A DNA stretch of 64,000 nucleotides from Streptomyces macrolidinus (GTDB lineage: Bacteria > Actinomycetota > Actinomycetes > Streptomycetales > Streptomycetaceae): NCBI RefSeq assembly GCF_023887685.1, contig NZ_JAMWMR010000004.1, positions 186,001 through 250,000 on the forward strand, given 5' to 3'. Made by a program: the position numbers and the translations under genes. The notes beneath the pieces were generated by a model. The model was not told the DNA's origin and made no database searches. It saw only the letters and a list, made by a program, of their open reading frames with translations. Shown here piece by piece: positions 36,668 to 45,550 of this stretch. Position 1 is the first letter of the stretch. Each line of letters opens with the position of its first letter.

Positions 36668-39562
36668 GTGTCGATCGTTACCCCCGAGTCAGCCGGGACG
36701 GAGCCGGACATCAGCGTGGTCGTCATCGTCTACAACGACGACCGGCGCCTCCCGGTGGCCGTCCGCTCCGTCCTCGACCAGTCGCTGCGCAACGTGGAAG
36801 TGATCGTCGTCGACGACTGTTCGACCGACGGCTCCTACGACACCGCGCGGGCGCTGGCCGCCGCCCACCCCCGACGCGTCCGCGCGATCCGGCTGCCCGA
36901 GAACAGCGGTGGCTGCGGAGAACCCCGTAACCACGGCATGGCCGCGGCCCGCGGACGCTACGTCATGTTCCTGGACAGCGACGACACCCTGGAACGTCAC
37001 GCCTGCCGCAACCTGCTGGAAGCGGCCGAGCGCACCGGCGCCGACCTGGTCTCCGGGCGCTGCGTCCGGGTCCACACCGACAGCCGGCACGTCAAGCGGA
37101 TCCCCTGGTACCCCTGGCTGTACCGGACCACGACCACCGTCGAGTCCGTCGCCGACCTGCCGGACCTCTTCGTCTTCGACACCCTGTCCACCAACAAGTG
37201 CTACCGGCGCTCCTTCCTCGTGGACCACGGCCTCACCTTCCCGCGCGGCATCCACTACGAAGACCTGCTGTTCTCCGCCGAGGCGTATCTCGCGGCAGCG
37301 CGCATCACCCTGATCCCGCACACCGTCTACTTCTGGAACGTGGCCGAGAAGACCACGGCCAAGTCCATCAGCAACCGGCGCCACGAGATCAACAACTTCA
37401 CCGACCGGCTGGAGATCCACCGGCGTATCGACGCCGTCCTCGACCGGCGCGGCCTCGGCGAACTCAAGCTGTGCAAGGACATCAAGTTCCTCAAGCACGA
37501 TCTCGTCCTCTACCTGCGCGACCTGCCCTTCCTCGACAACGACTACCGCCACCGCTTCGCCGCACTGGCCCGCGGCTACGTCCAGGACTTCCCGCAGGAG
37601 GCGTACGACAGCCTCGACGCCGTGCACGCCATCTGCGCCTACCTGCTGATGCGCGAGGACTGGGACCATCTGATGCCCGCCATCGACACACTGATCAACC
37701 GTAAGAAGATCTCCGCGCCGCTCGCCGAGCGGGACGGCCGGATCTACTGGTGCGACCGACATCTGGACGACCCAGCGGCCCGTGAGGTCATGGACGTCAC
37801 CCGACTCGGCTACCACGGCAAGCCGCTGGAGAGGATGTTCCTGCGCAATCTGCTCACCCGCTACGCCGTGCGGGGCGGCACCGTGCTCCTGGCGGGCGCC
37901 GTGGTCAACCCCCTGCACACCGTCCCCGCGGACGCCGACCTCACCGCCGAGCTGGAGCTGCGGGCCCGCCGCCGCAGCCTGCGGAGCTACCGGTTCCCCG
38001 TGCGGACGGTACGTCACGAGGGCGACGCCCTCACCTGGCAGGCGGCCGTACCGCTGGCACGCGCGTTCCGCCCGGTGGGCGTCCTGGACGAGGTATGGGA
38101 CATCCGGCTGCATCTGACCGCGGACGGTCAGCGGACCACCAGCCGGATCACGGCCGGCAGCGTCGACCTGGAGAACGCCCCCGCCCTGCCGGTGCGCCCC
38201 CGGCTGACCCGGCTCGTGGCCGACCGGCTCGCACCCCAGGTCTCCGCCAAGGGCCATCTGGCCTTCCGGCTCACCCAGCACAGCCCCGCCGCACAGCGCG
38301 GGCGCGCCCTCGTGGACCGCAATCTGCACGGGCCCGCCGCCAGGGCCGCCAAGCGCACCTACCGCGGACTGCGGGCCGTGCGCCGGGACCTGACCTCCGG
38401 GACCCGCAAGGTGCAGGTCTACCACCGCATGCTGCGACTGCTCCCGGTCCGCAAGGGCACCGTCGTCTTCGAGAGCCATCTCGGCAAGCAGTACAGCGAC
38501 AGCCCCCGCGCCCTCTACGAGGAACTCAGACGCCGTCAGACGCCCGTCACCGCCATCTGGTCCTACGCGGGCGCGAGACCCACGGGCTTCCCGGCGGACG
38601 CCGAACTCGTCCGCCGCTGGTCCTGGCGGTACCTCCGGGCGCTGGCCCAGGCCGAGTTCTGGATCGACAACCAGGGCTTCCCCCTCAAGCTGGCCAAACG
38701 CCCGGAGACCACCTACCTCCAGACCTGGCACGGCTCGGCGCTGAAGAAGATGGGCTTCGACCAGCCCGCTCACCGCGTGATGTCCGAACATGCCCAACTC
38801 GCGTACCAGCAGGCGCTGGACCGCTTCGACCACTTCCTGGTCCGCGGCGAACACGACGTCCGCACCCTCGCCCGCGCCTACCGCATCCCCGAGCACAAGC
38901 TCCTGCGCCTCGGCTACCCCCGCAACGACGCCCTGGTACGAGCCGCCCGGAACCCGCGCACCCCCGACCCGGCACTGCGCAGCCTCGCCGAACGCCTCGG
39001 CATCCACCCCGACCGCCGCGTCCTGCTGTACGCGCCCACCTTCCGCTCCCGCCCCGACGGCCGCGCCCGCGACTTCGCGTTCCCCTTCGACATCGAAGCC
39101 TTCGCCGAGCGCTTCGCGGACCAGTACACCCTCCTCGTCCGCTCCCACTACCTGAACCGCGTCACCCTGCCCCCGTCGGTCACGGGCCGCGTGATCGACG
39201 TGACCGGCGAACCGGACATCACCCCGCTCCTGCTGCTCTCCGACGCCCTGATCACCGACTACTCCTCGGTGATGTTCGACTATGCGCTGCTGCGCCGGCC
39301 GATGGTGTTCTACGCCCACGACTGGGAGGAGTACTCCCGGGACACCCGCGGCACCTACTTCGACCTCCCGGCCGAGGCCCCGGGTCCCGTCGCGCACACC
39401 GAGGACGAACTCTTCGCCGCGCTCGGCGACTTGCGCGCCCTGAGCACCCGCTACGAGGCACGGCTCAAGGAGTTCGTGAACCGATACGGCGAGTACGACC
39501 GCGGGGACGCGGCGGCTCGCATCGTGGACCGGTTCTTCGCCCCCACGAGGCAGGCCCCATGA
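36668..39562 (+). CDS. Bifunctional GT2 glycosyltransferase / CDP-glycerol glycerophosphotransferase (TagF-like)
   Basis: 964 residues from GTG 36668, with GAGAGG about 5 nt upstream. The N-terminal GT2 domain has ISVVVIVYNDDRRLPVAVRSVLDQSL, VVDDCSTDGS and the DSDD metal site (103-106). A central region of about 300 residues has no clear family. The C-terminal TagF-type domain (about 625-950) has WHGSALKKMG (687-696), LLYAPTFR and ALITDYSSVMFDYALLRRP. It should add glycerol-phosphate or similar units to a wall teichoic-acid-like polymer at the inner face of the membrane. The next gene, a GT4 enzyme, overlaps it by 4 bp, so the two belong to one polymer pathway. Confidence 0.9.
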   Translation: MSIVTPESAGTEPDISVVVIVYNDDRRLPVAVRSVLDQSLRNVEVIVVDDCSTDGSYDTARALAAAHPRRVRAIRLPENSGGCGEPRNHGMAAARGRYVMFLDSDDTLERHACRNLLEAAERTGADLVSGRCVRVHTDSRHVKRIPWYPWLYRTTTTVESVADLPDLFVFDTLSTNKCYRRSFLVDHGLTFPRGIHYEDLLFSAEAYLAAARITLIPHTVYFWNVAEKTTAKSISNRRHEINNFTDRLEIHRRIDAVLDRRGLGELKLCKDIKFLKHDLVLYLRDLPFLDNDYRHRFAALARGYVQDFPQEAYDSLDAVHAICAYLLMREDWDHLMPAIDTLINRKKISAPLAERDGRIYWCDRHLDDPAAREVMDVTRLGYHGKPLERMFLRNLLTRYAVRGGTVLLAGAVVNPLHTVPADADLTAELELRARRRSLRSYRFPVRTVRHEGDALTWQAAVPLARAFRPVGVLDEVWDIRLHLTADGQRTTSRITAGSVDLENAPALPVRPRLTRLVADRLAPQVSAKGHLAFRLTQHSPAAQRGRALVDRNLHGPAARAAKRTYRGLRAVRRDLTSGTRKVQVYHRMLRLLPVRKGTVVFESHLGKQYSDSPRALYEELRRRQTPVTAIWSYAGARPTGFPADAELVRRWSWRYLRALAQAEFWIDNQGFPLKLAKRPETTYLQTWHGSALKKMGFDQPAHRVMSEHAQLAYQQALDRFDHFLVRGEHDVRTLARAYRIPEHKLLRLGYPRNDALVRAARNPRTPDPALRSLAERLGIHPDRRVLLYAPTFRSRPDGRARDFAFPFDIEAFAERFADQYTLLVRSHYLNRVTLPPSVTGRVIDVTGEPDITPLLLLSDALITDYSSVMFDYALLRRPMVFYAHDWEEYSRDTRGTYFDLPAEAPGPVAHTEDELFAALGDLRALSTRYEARLKEFVNRYGEYDRGDAAARIVDRFFAPTRQAP

Positions 39563-40692
39563 CACAGCGTGAGATCTTCTTCGTCGCCAACGAGGTCAAC
39601 GAGCTGGGCGGCGTGGGCCGTTGGCAGCACCAGATGGCCCGGCTGCTGTCCGAGCGCGGCCACCGGGTCCGGATCATCGGCATCTCCCCGCCCGAGGTAC
39701 CGATGGACCTCGGCGCACACCCCCCGTACGAGACGCTGACCCTCTACGACCGGCGGCCCCCCGGCCGCCGCAAGCCACGCCTCGGGCTCGGCCGGTTCGA
39801 TCCGGCCGTCCGGCGGCAGGAGGCGAGCCGGCGCGCCGTCGCCGAGCGCCTGTCCCGCGCGTTCCGCGCCGCACGGCCCGGAGCCGTGATCATCGTGACC
39901 CAGGTGTGGGCGATGGAGTGGGTGGCGCTCGCGGACACCGCGGGGCACCTGGTCATCGGCATGAGCCACGAGTCGTTCGGAGCGACCCGCCACTCCTCGC
40001 GCTTCGCCCGCGTGCGCAGGTACTACCAGGACGTCGACCGCCTGCTCGTCCTCACCCAGGAAGACGCCGACCGCTGGGCCGTCGAGGGACTCACCCACGT
40101 CTCCTTCCTGCCCAACCCGCTGCCCCTGACCCCCGACGCCCCCTCACCGCGCACGGAGAAGGCGGTGGCCAGCATCGGACGACTCGACCACGCCAAGGGC
40201 GTCGACCTGCTGCTGGACACCTGGGCCGAGGCCGCGCCGCGGCAACCGGGCTGGCTCCTGCGCATCTATGGCACCGGGGAGCACGAGGCCGCGCTGCGGC
40301 GGCAGTGCACGGACCTCGGCCTGGACGACTCGGTGGAGTGGGCGGGCCGGACCGACGACGTCGTCGGCGCGCTCAGACGGTCGTCCGTGTTCGTCCAGTC
40401 CTCGCGCGGCGAAGGCTTCCCGCTCGTCCTCCTGGAAGCGATGGCCTGCGGCGTGCCCTGTGTCGCCTTCGACTGCTCGCCCGGGGTACGGGAGATCGTC
40501 AGGAACGGCGAGGACGGACTGCTCGCCCGGCACGGCAACGTCTCCGAACTCGCCGACCACCTCGGCCGGTTGATGGCCGACGAGAACCTGCGCGACACGA
40601 TGGGGGAGCGGGCCCGGCAGAACGTCCGGCGCTTCGCCCCCGAGGTGATCACCCGCCGCTGGGAGGAACTCTTCGCCTTCCTGGAGCGCTGA
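39559..40692 (+). CDS. GT4-family glycosyltransferase
   Basis: 377 residues from ATG 39559, overlapping the upstream stop as ATGA. The GT-B fold shows an N-terminal NEVNELGGVGRWQHQMARLLSERGH acceptor-side motif, and C-terminal ASIGRLDHAKGVDLLL and SRGEGFPLVLLEAMACGVPCVAFD, with the EX7E-type nucleotide-sugar site. The acceptor is probably the same wall or capsule polymer built by the coupled TagF-like protein. After the stop lies a 22-bp tandem repeat with GC-rich dyads that may act as terminator. Confidence 0.9.
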   Translation: MTQREIFFVANEVNELGGVGRWQHQMARLLSERGHRVRIIGISPPEVPMDLGAHPPYETLTLYDRRPPGRRKPRLGLGRFDPAVRRQEASRRAVAERLSRAFRAARPGAVIIVTQVWAMEWVALADTAGHLVIGMSHESFGATRHSSRFARVRRYYQDVDRLLVLTQEDADRWAVEGLTHVSFLPNPLPLTPDAPSPRTEKAVASIGRLDHAKGVDLLLDTWAEAAPRQPGWLLRIYGTGEHEAALRRQCTDLGLDDSVEWAGRTDDVVGALRRSSVFVQSSRGEGFPLVLLEAMACGVPCVAFDCSPGVREIVRNGEDGLLARHGNVSELADHLGRLMADENLRDTMGERARQNVRRFAPEVITRRWEELFAFLER

Positions 40693-40698
40693 CCGGCG

Positions 40699-40742
40699 GC
40701 ACCCGGCCCGCAGGCCTGTCGCACCCGGCCCGCGGGCCGTCA
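40699..40742. repeat. Two 22-bp tandem copies after the GT4 gene
   Basis: GCACCCGGCCCGC starts each copy at 40699 and 40721. Each copy carries a small dyad (GGCC-CGCA-GGCC, then perfect GGCCCGCGGGCC at 40728-40739). It begins 6 bp after the stop codon. Confidence 0.7.
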
Positions 40743-40802
40743 CCAGGCGAACTCGGCGCGCGGCCCCGACCATCTCTTCGTAGGGTGGAAGGGAGGTCGA
40801 CC

Positions 40803-41480
40803 ATGCGCGTGCTGGTGATCGAGGACGAACGCGGGCTCGCCACGGCGATCGCCCGAGGGCTCGCCGAGGAGGGCTTCGTCGTCGATGTCGCCCACGACGG
40901 CGTCGACGGACTGTGGCACGCCACGCACGAGCCGCACGACGCGATCGTGCTGGACCTCATGCTGCCGCGGATGTCCGGCTACGAACTCCTCAAACGCCTG
41001 CGGGCCGCCGCCGTCTGGACCCCCGTCCTCATCCTCACCGCCAAGGACGGCGAGTACGACGAGGCGGACGCCCTCGACCTCGGCGCCGACGACTACCTGA
41101 GCAAGCCGTTCTCCTACGTGGTCCTCGTCGCCCATCTGCGGGCGCTGCTGCGCCGCGGGGCCCCCGCCCGGCCCGCCGTGCTCACCGCAGGCGACCTCGA
41201 CCTGGACCCGGCGCGCCGCCGCTGCCATCGCGCGGGCCAGGAGATCACCCTGACCGCACGGGAGTTCACCCTCCTGGAGTTCCTCCTGCGCCACCCCGAC
41301 GAGGTCGTCAGCAAGACCGACATCCTCGAACACGTCTGGGAGGAGGACTTCGACGGCGACACCAACATCGTCGAGGTCTACATCGGCTATCTGCGGCGCA
41401 AGATCGACGCCCCGTTCGGCCGCCGGACGATCGAGACCCTCCGCGGCGCCGGGTACCGGCTGCGCGGCACCGGGAGGTGA
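40803..41480 (+). CDS. OmpR-family response regulator
   Basis: 225 residues from ATG 40803, with GGGAGG about 8 nt upstream and a TAGGGT -10 element at 40781-40786. The receiver domain has acidic ED near residues 7-8, phospho-acceptor Asp51 (IVLDLMLP), Thr79 in ILTAKDG and Lys101 in YLSKPF. The C-terminal winged helix (about 130-222) has LTAREFTLLEFLLRHPDEVVSK and NIVEVYIGYLRRKID, ending RGAGYRLRG. It forms a two-component system with the kinase that starts 4 bp after its stop. Its place between polymer enzymes and an L,D-transpeptidase suggests envelope targets. Confidence 0.95.
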   Translation: MRVLVIEDERGLATAIARGLAEEGFVVDVAHDGVDGLWHATHEPHDAIVLDLMLPRMSGYELLKRLRAAAVWTPVLILTAKDGEYDEADALDLGADDYLSKPFSYVVLVAHLRALLRRGAPARPAVLTAGDLDLDPARRRCHRAGQEITLTAREFTLLEFLLRHPDEVVSKTDILEHVWEEDFDGDTNIVEVYIGYLRRKIDAPFGRRTIETLRGAGYRLRGTGR

Positions 41481-41484
41481 ACCG

Positions 41485-42864
41485 GTGCGCCTTCCCGTCC
41501 CGGCGTGGTGGGCCCGGCGCTCCCTGCGCCTGCGGCTGACCGCGGCGGCGGCCCTGATGATCGCGGCGGCCCTGGTCGGCGCCTCGCTGCTGCTGATCGT
41601 CTGGCTGCGCGCCAGCCTCATCGGCGGACTCGACCAGCGGGCGCTCGAACAGGCCCAGGTGATCGCCGCGAACATCGACAGCGGGAACCTCCCGCGCACC
41701 CTGCCGCCCTCCGGCAAGGGCGAGACCGCCGTCCAGGTCGTCGACGCCCGGCGCGTCGTCCGCTCCAGCTCGGCCAACCTCAAGGGCAGACCGCCGCTGT
41801 TCACCTTCTCCCCGGCCCCGTCCTCCGGTGTCTCCCAGGTCCACAACGTGCACGACCTGCCGCTGACCCGGGACGGCACCTGGCGCGCCGTGGCGGTCAC
41901 CGCCGGGCCCGACAAGGACCCGCTGACCGTGTACGTCGCCGTGCCCACCGAGTCCGTGTCCCACAACCTCGCCGACCTCGCCGCGGGCCTGGCCATCGTC
42001 GTACCGCTGGCCGGTGCCGTGCTCATCGGCGTGGTGTGGCTGCTGACCGGGCGAGCCCTGCGGCCCGTGGACGCCCTGCGCTCCCAGGCCGCCGAGATCA
42101 CCGTCTCCGACCTCGGCCGCCGCCTGGACGAACCGCCCGCCGACGACGCTCTGGGCCGCCTGGCGCGCACCCTGAACGACCTGCTCGCCCGGCTGGACGC
42201 CTCGACGCAACGCCAGCGGGAGTTCGTCGCCGACGCCGCCCATGAGCTGCGCAGCCCCTTGAGCAGCCTGCACACCCAGTTGGAAGTGGCCGTACGGCAC
42301 CCGGACTCCGCGGACTGGCGCACGCGGGGCCCGGCGCTGGTCGAGGAGAGCGAGCGGCTGTCCCGGCTCGTCGACGACCTCGTACGGCTCGCCCGCCTCG
42401 ACGCCCGGCCCCGGCTGCGCAAACGCCTCGTGGACCTGGACGAGATCGTCTTCCACGAGGTGCTCCGCGCCCGGCTGAGCACCTCCGTCCTCGTCGACCA
42501 GCGTGGCGTCAGCGCCGCCCGCGTGTACGGCGACGGGGAGGCCCTGGCCCGAGTGGTGCGCAATCTGCTGGACAACGCCCTGCGGTACGCCGTCGAGCGG
42601 ATCGAGGTGAGCCTCGGCGTGTGCGACGGCATCGCGACCCTCGTCGTCGCCGACGACGGCCCCGGCATCCCGGCGGCCGACCGCCGCCGCGTCTTCGACC
42701 GCTTCACCCGGCTGGACGGCGCCCGCGCCCGGGACACCGGCGGAAGCGGCCTGGGGTTGGCGATCGCCCACGAGGTCATCGCCGCCCACCACGGGCGCAT
42801 CCATGTCGAGGACAACGAACCGGGTGCCCGCATCGTGGTCCGCGTCCCGGCGACGGACCAATAG
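41485..42864 (+). CDS. Sensor histidine kinase of the OmpR-type system
   Basis: 459 residues from GTG 41485, 4 bp after the regulator stop. Two membrane helices (about 17-41 and 165-190) flank an extracellular sensor of about 120 residues without a recognised fold. HAMP follows (about 190-240), then the H-box FVADAAHELRSPLSS with His253 and an HATPase with NLLDNALRYA, ADDGPGIP and GGSGLGLAI. All phosphotransfer motifs are intact. The stimulus is unknown; the neighbours point to the cell envelope. The stop lies in a 14-bp tandem repeat. Confidence 0.94.
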   Translation: MRLPVPAWWARRSLRLRLTAAAALMIAAALVGASLLLIVWLRASLIGGLDQRALEQAQVIAANIDSGNLPRTLPPSGKGETAVQVVDARRVVRSSSANLKGRPPLFTFSPAPSSGVSQVHNVHDLPLTRDGTWRAVAVTAGPDKDPLTVYVAVPTESVSHNLADLAAGLAIVVPLAGAVLIGVVWLLTGRALRPVDALRSQAAEITVSDLGRRLDEPPADDALGRLARTLNDLLARLDASTQRQREFVADAAHELRSPLSSLHTQLEVAVRHPDSADWRTRGPALVEESERLSRLVDDLVRLARLDARPRLRKRLVDLDEIVFHEVLRARLSTSVLVDQRGVSAARVYGDGEALARVVRNLLDNALRYAVERIEVSLGVCDGIATLVVADDGPGIPAADRRRVFDRFTRLDGARARDTGGSGLGLAIAHEVIAAHHGRIHVEDNEPGARIVVRVPATDQ

Positions 42865-42925
42865 GAGACGGTTCAGTAGGGACGGACCAGTAGGGACGGA
42901 CCAGTAGGGACGGACCAGTACGAGA
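42855..42925. repeat. 14-bp tandem repeat starting at the histidine-kinase stop codon
   Basis: GGTTCAGTAGGGAC (42870), GGACCAGTAGGGAC (42884), GGACCAGTAGGGAC (42898) and GGACCAGTACGAGA (42912) follow each other, preceded by the related GGACCAATAGGAGAC at 42855 that contains the kinase stop TAG. Each later copy repeats a CAGTAG motif. Nothing else is seen in 42926-43066. Confidence 0.8.
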
Positions 42926-43066
42926 GGGAGCGGTATCAGGCCACTGGGCCAATATCAGGCGCCACACCCAGCCGTCCACAGGGGAATGTCACTGTTTCGT
43001 AGCAATCAGTTCCGTTCCCCCTCCCCGTGGACCTCGGGGGCGGTCTAATCGGCAGGATCCGCGCCG

Positions 43067-43086
43067 TGTACGGTAGCCGCCGTACA
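43067..43086. promoter_or_regulatory. Perfect dyad upstream of the L,D-transpeptidase
   Basis: TGTACGG (43067-43073) and CCGTACA (43080-43086) are perfect inverted repeats around a 6-bp spacer, 19 bp before the start codon. TACGGT at 43069-43074 could be the -10 element. It could be an operator for the two-component regulator upstream, or a leader hairpin. Confidence 0.45.
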
Positions 43087-43105
43087 AAAGATGAAAGGCC
43101 TACCC

Positions 43106-43804
43106 ATGGGGGACATACGCAGACGTGGCGTCGTCGCGCTCGGGGTCATCGCCCTGACCGCCCCGCTCACCGTCGCGCTCGGTACCACGCCCGCGCAAGC
43201 CGCGAGCAGTTGCACCACGAAGACCGGCCCGTACCAGAAGAAGGTGGAGAAGTTCCTCGGCCGGCCGGTCGACGGCAAGCAGTCCTCGGCCGACTGCAAG
43301 GCGATCCAGGCCTTCCAGAACAAGCACCGCATCACCCCGAACATCGGGTACGCCGGTCCCGTCACCTGGGGCGTGATGGACCTGATGAACCGGCAGAAGG
43401 CCGTGGGGAAGAACCCGAACAAGGCCGGGAAGTGCCCGACCAACAAGGGCCGTATCGCCTGTGTCGACCTCACGCTCCAGCTCAGTTGGATCCAGGACGG
43501 CAAGAAGCTCGTCTACGGTCCCGTGCCCGTCCGCACCGGACGCAAGGGCTACGCGACCCGTACGGGCCTGAAGAAGATCTACTGGCGCCATCGCGACCAT
43601 GTGTCGAGCCTCTACGACACGCCCATGCCCTACAGCCAGTTCTTCGACGGCGGCCAGGCCTTCCACTCGGTCGGCGTCAGTGTGTGGAACCCGCCGGGGT
43701 CGCACGGCTGCGTCAACATGACCACGACGGACGCCAAGAAGTACTGGTCGCTGCTGAAGACCGGCGACGACGTGTTCGTGTACGGCCGCAAGTCCGGTAC
43801 CTGA
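43106..43804 (+). CDS. Secreted L,D-transpeptidase (YkuD) with peptidoglycan-binding domain
   Basis: 232 residues from ATG 43106, with GAAAGG about 7 nt upstream; ATG 43091 would add 5 residues. A signal peptide ends near ATPAQAA (about residue 33). A peptidoglycan-binding-like segment (about 40-100) has YQKKVEKFLGRPVDGKQSSADCKAIQAFQ. The YkuD domain (about 110-230) ends in the signature HSVGVSVWNPPGSHGCVNM, with catalytic Cys202 and its His. L,D-transpeptidases make 3-3 cross-links in peptidoglycan or attach proteins, outside the membrane. Context with glycosyltransferases and a two-component system supports wall remodelling. Confidence 0.93.
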   Translation: MGDIRRRGVVALGVIALTAPLTVALGTTPAQAASSCTTKTGPYQKKVEKFLGRPVDGKQSSADCKAIQAFQNKHRITPNIGYAGPVTWGVMDLMNRQKAVGKNPNKAGKCPTNKGRIACVDLTLQLSWIQDGKKLVYGPVPVRTGRKGYATRTGLKKIYWRHRDHVSSLYDTPMPYSQFFDGGQAFHSVGVSVWNPPGSHGCVNMTTTDAKKYWSLLKTGDDVFVYGRKSGT

Positions 43805-43813
43805 GACGGGAAC

Positions 43814-43843
43814 GGTCCGGCCGTCCCTGTCAACGGCCGGACC
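43814..43843. terminator. Bidirectional terminator after the L,D-transpeptidase
   Basis: GGTCCGGCCGT (43814-43824) and ACGGCCGGACC (43833-43843) form a perfect 11-bp stem with an 8-nt loop, between two convergent genes. Confidence 0.8.
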
Positions 43844-43854
43844 ACAGGCCCAGG

Positions 43855-45054
43855 TTACGCGGGCGCGTCCCCGAAGTCCGGGATCTCCAGCCGTACTCCG
43901 CCCTTCAGGGCCGACGCGTGCGCGATGACCCCCGGCAGGGTGTAACGGGCCGCGACCCAGGCGTTCACGGACGGCAGGGTGCGAGTGGTCACCGCCGTCA
44001 CGAAGTCGTCCACCAGGAAGTGATGGCTCCCCTCATGCCCGTTGGGCAGGGTGTCGAACTCCCGCGGCAGCCGCGCCCGGTCGTGCACCGGAGCCGAACC
44101 CGAGGTGAAGGCGGCCCGCAGCGTCGGCGCGACATGCGCCAGTGACGGCTCGTCAGGAGCCAACGTGGCCTTGGGTTCCAGCAGTTCGGAGATGTCCCGC
44201 ACGCCGGTCTTGTCCTGCCACAGCGCCACCGTGGCGAGTTGTTCCATGCTCGCCTCCGTGCCGAAGAACCGGAAGCGCGACTCCCGGACGGGCGAGGGGT
44301 AGCCGACCCGCCGGAACTCGTTGGTGCGGAACGAGCCGCCGCCCGCCACCTCGAACAGCGCGGTGGCGTTGGAGAAGTCGTTGTCGAACCGGCTGATCTC
44401 CTTGTCGAACACACCGTCCCCGCGCTCGTCGCGCACCCCGATCGCGGACACGCTCACCGCGTGCGTCCGCCAGGCGCCGAGCACCCCGCCGACCGCGTGG
44501 GTCGGGTAGAGCAGCGGGGGATAGCTGGCGGTGGCCTTCCAGTTCTCGCCGCCGCTGTACTGATACGCCTCGTAGAACCCGAGGTCCATGTCGTGGACGT
44601 AGTCGCCCTCGGCGTAGAAGAGGCGGCCGAACGCACCCTGGGCGGCCTGCCTGCGGGCGTGCACCGTCGCCGGGTGGTAGTGGCTGGTCTCGCCCATCAT
44701 GTATGTCAGCCCGGTCGCCTTGACCCGGTCGATGATCGCCGCGATCTCCTCCGTGCTGATCGCCATGGGAACGGCGGAGTACACGTGCTTGCCCGCGTTC
44801 AACCCCTGGACGACGAGGGGGCCGTGCGTCCAGCGTTGCGTGAAGATCGCGACCGCGTCGATCGCCTTCGACTCCAACATGGCCTCGTACGAAGGGAATG
44901 TGCCGGTGAGGCCCATAGTGGCGGCGAGGTGTTCGGCCCGTTCGGGGAGCAGATCGGTGATGTGGACGTCGCCGACGCCGGGGTGGGCCAGGAACAACCG
45001 GGCGAACTGGCCGGAGAACTGACCGGCGCCGACGATGCCGAGCGAGAACGTCAT
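43855..45054 (-). CDS. Gfo/Idh/MocA-family oxidoreductase
   Basis: 399 residues from ATG 45054. The N-terminal Rossmann fold has LGIVGAGQFSGQFARLFLAHPGV and the dinucleotide-linked GKHVYSAVPMAISTEE, followed by ETSHYHPATVHARRQAAQGAFGRLFYAEGD, where EKPxA is replaced by AVPMA. The C-terminal beta-sheet domain has GGVLGAWRTHAVSVSAIGV and FRFFGTEASMEQ. Members oxidise or reduce sugars, inositols or amino sugars with NAD(P). No transporter or regulator gene is adjacent. A long perfect inverted repeat lies 144 bp upstream and may control it. Confidence 0.9.
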   Translation of the reverse strand: MTFSLGIVGAGQFSGQFARLFLAHPGVGDVHITDLLPERAEHLAATMGLTGTFPSYEAMLESKAIDAVAIFTQRWTHGPLVVQGLNAGKHVYSAVPMAISTEEIAAIIDRVKATGLTYMMGETSHYHPATVHARRQAAQGAFGRLFYAEGDYVHDMDLGFYEAYQYSGGENWKATASYPPLLYPTHAVGGVLGAWRTHAVSVSAIGVRDERGDGVFDKEISRFDNDFSNATALFEVAGGGSFRTNEFRRVGYPSPVRESRFRFFGTEASMEQLATVALWQDKTGVRDISELLEPKATLAPDEPSLAHVAPTLRAAFTSGSAPVHDRARLPREFDTLPNGHEGSHHFLVDDFVTAVTTRTLPSVNAWVAARYTLPGVIAHASALKGGVRLEIPDFGDAPA

Positions 45055-45197
45055 GAGGCGCGTGCCCTTCGCTGAGGAGAGCCGGATCGGTCCGGCGGAC
45101 GGAAAGTTGGGGCCGCGCGCGTCGGCGCCGCCGTCGTTGCCTTCGGGCTTCCGTCGTCACCTTTGGGGCTGGGGATCCCGGCGTCAAGACTCCTGCG

Positions 45198-45243
45198 GTT
45201 CACCGTCGAAAGGTGGCGTCCCCCTCACCTTTCGACGGTGAAC
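45198..45243. repeat. Perfect 18-bp-arm inverted repeat, nested dyads
   Basis: Left arm GTTCACCGTCGAAAGGTG (45198-45215), 10-bp spacer, right arm 45226-45243 exactly complementary. Each arm holds its own dyad, CACC-N7-GGTG, with centres 25 bp apart. It lies in the 322-bp gap 45055-45376, which holds no gene; further right are a TAGCGT hexamer and a small dyad GAAGTGATCAGCTTC (about 45290). Confidence 0.85.
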
Positions 45244-45376
45244 GCGGTAGCGTGGACGTGTAGTTGAGGCGTGAACGGTTTCGTCGGGTCGAAGTGATCA
45301 GCTTCACGGCCCGGAATGCCGGGAGTTGCCTGATTGCTCACGATGTCTTCACACTGGACCCCGTATGCTTCACACC

Positions 45377-45550
45377 ATGTCCACCACTCCTGAACCCACA
45401 GCGGCGCGCTCTGCCGACGAGGTCAACGAGGAGATCCGGGCCTTGTGGTTCCGGAGCGGAGGATCGCTGAACGCGGAGCAGCGGCTGGAGTACCAGCGGC
45501 TCGTCATGGAGTGGGCCGCCGCGTCCCCGAAGGACACGGAAGCGGCGTGA
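45377..45550 (+). CDS. Small conserved hypothetical protein
   Basis: 57 residues from ATG 45377. TATGCT (45364-45369) ends 7 nt before it, so the transcript is probably leaderless; ATG 45365 lies inside the -10 element. The sequence is acidic and helical (SADEVNEEIRALWFRSGGSL, AEQRLEYQRLVMEWAAA). No domain is recognised. Its 3' end overlaps the convergent exporter gene by 47 bp. Confidence 0.6.
   Translation: MSTTPEPTAARSADEVNEEIRALWFRSGGSLNAEQRLEYQRLVMEWAAASPKDTEAA

Noticed and set aside
45198..45243. The perfect inverted repeat as a terminator
   Set aside because: It lies upstream of both flanking genes (divergent region), not behind any gene.
45198..45243. The perfect inverted repeat as an insertion-sequence remnant
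   Set aside because: No transposase, no target-site duplication was found on either side.
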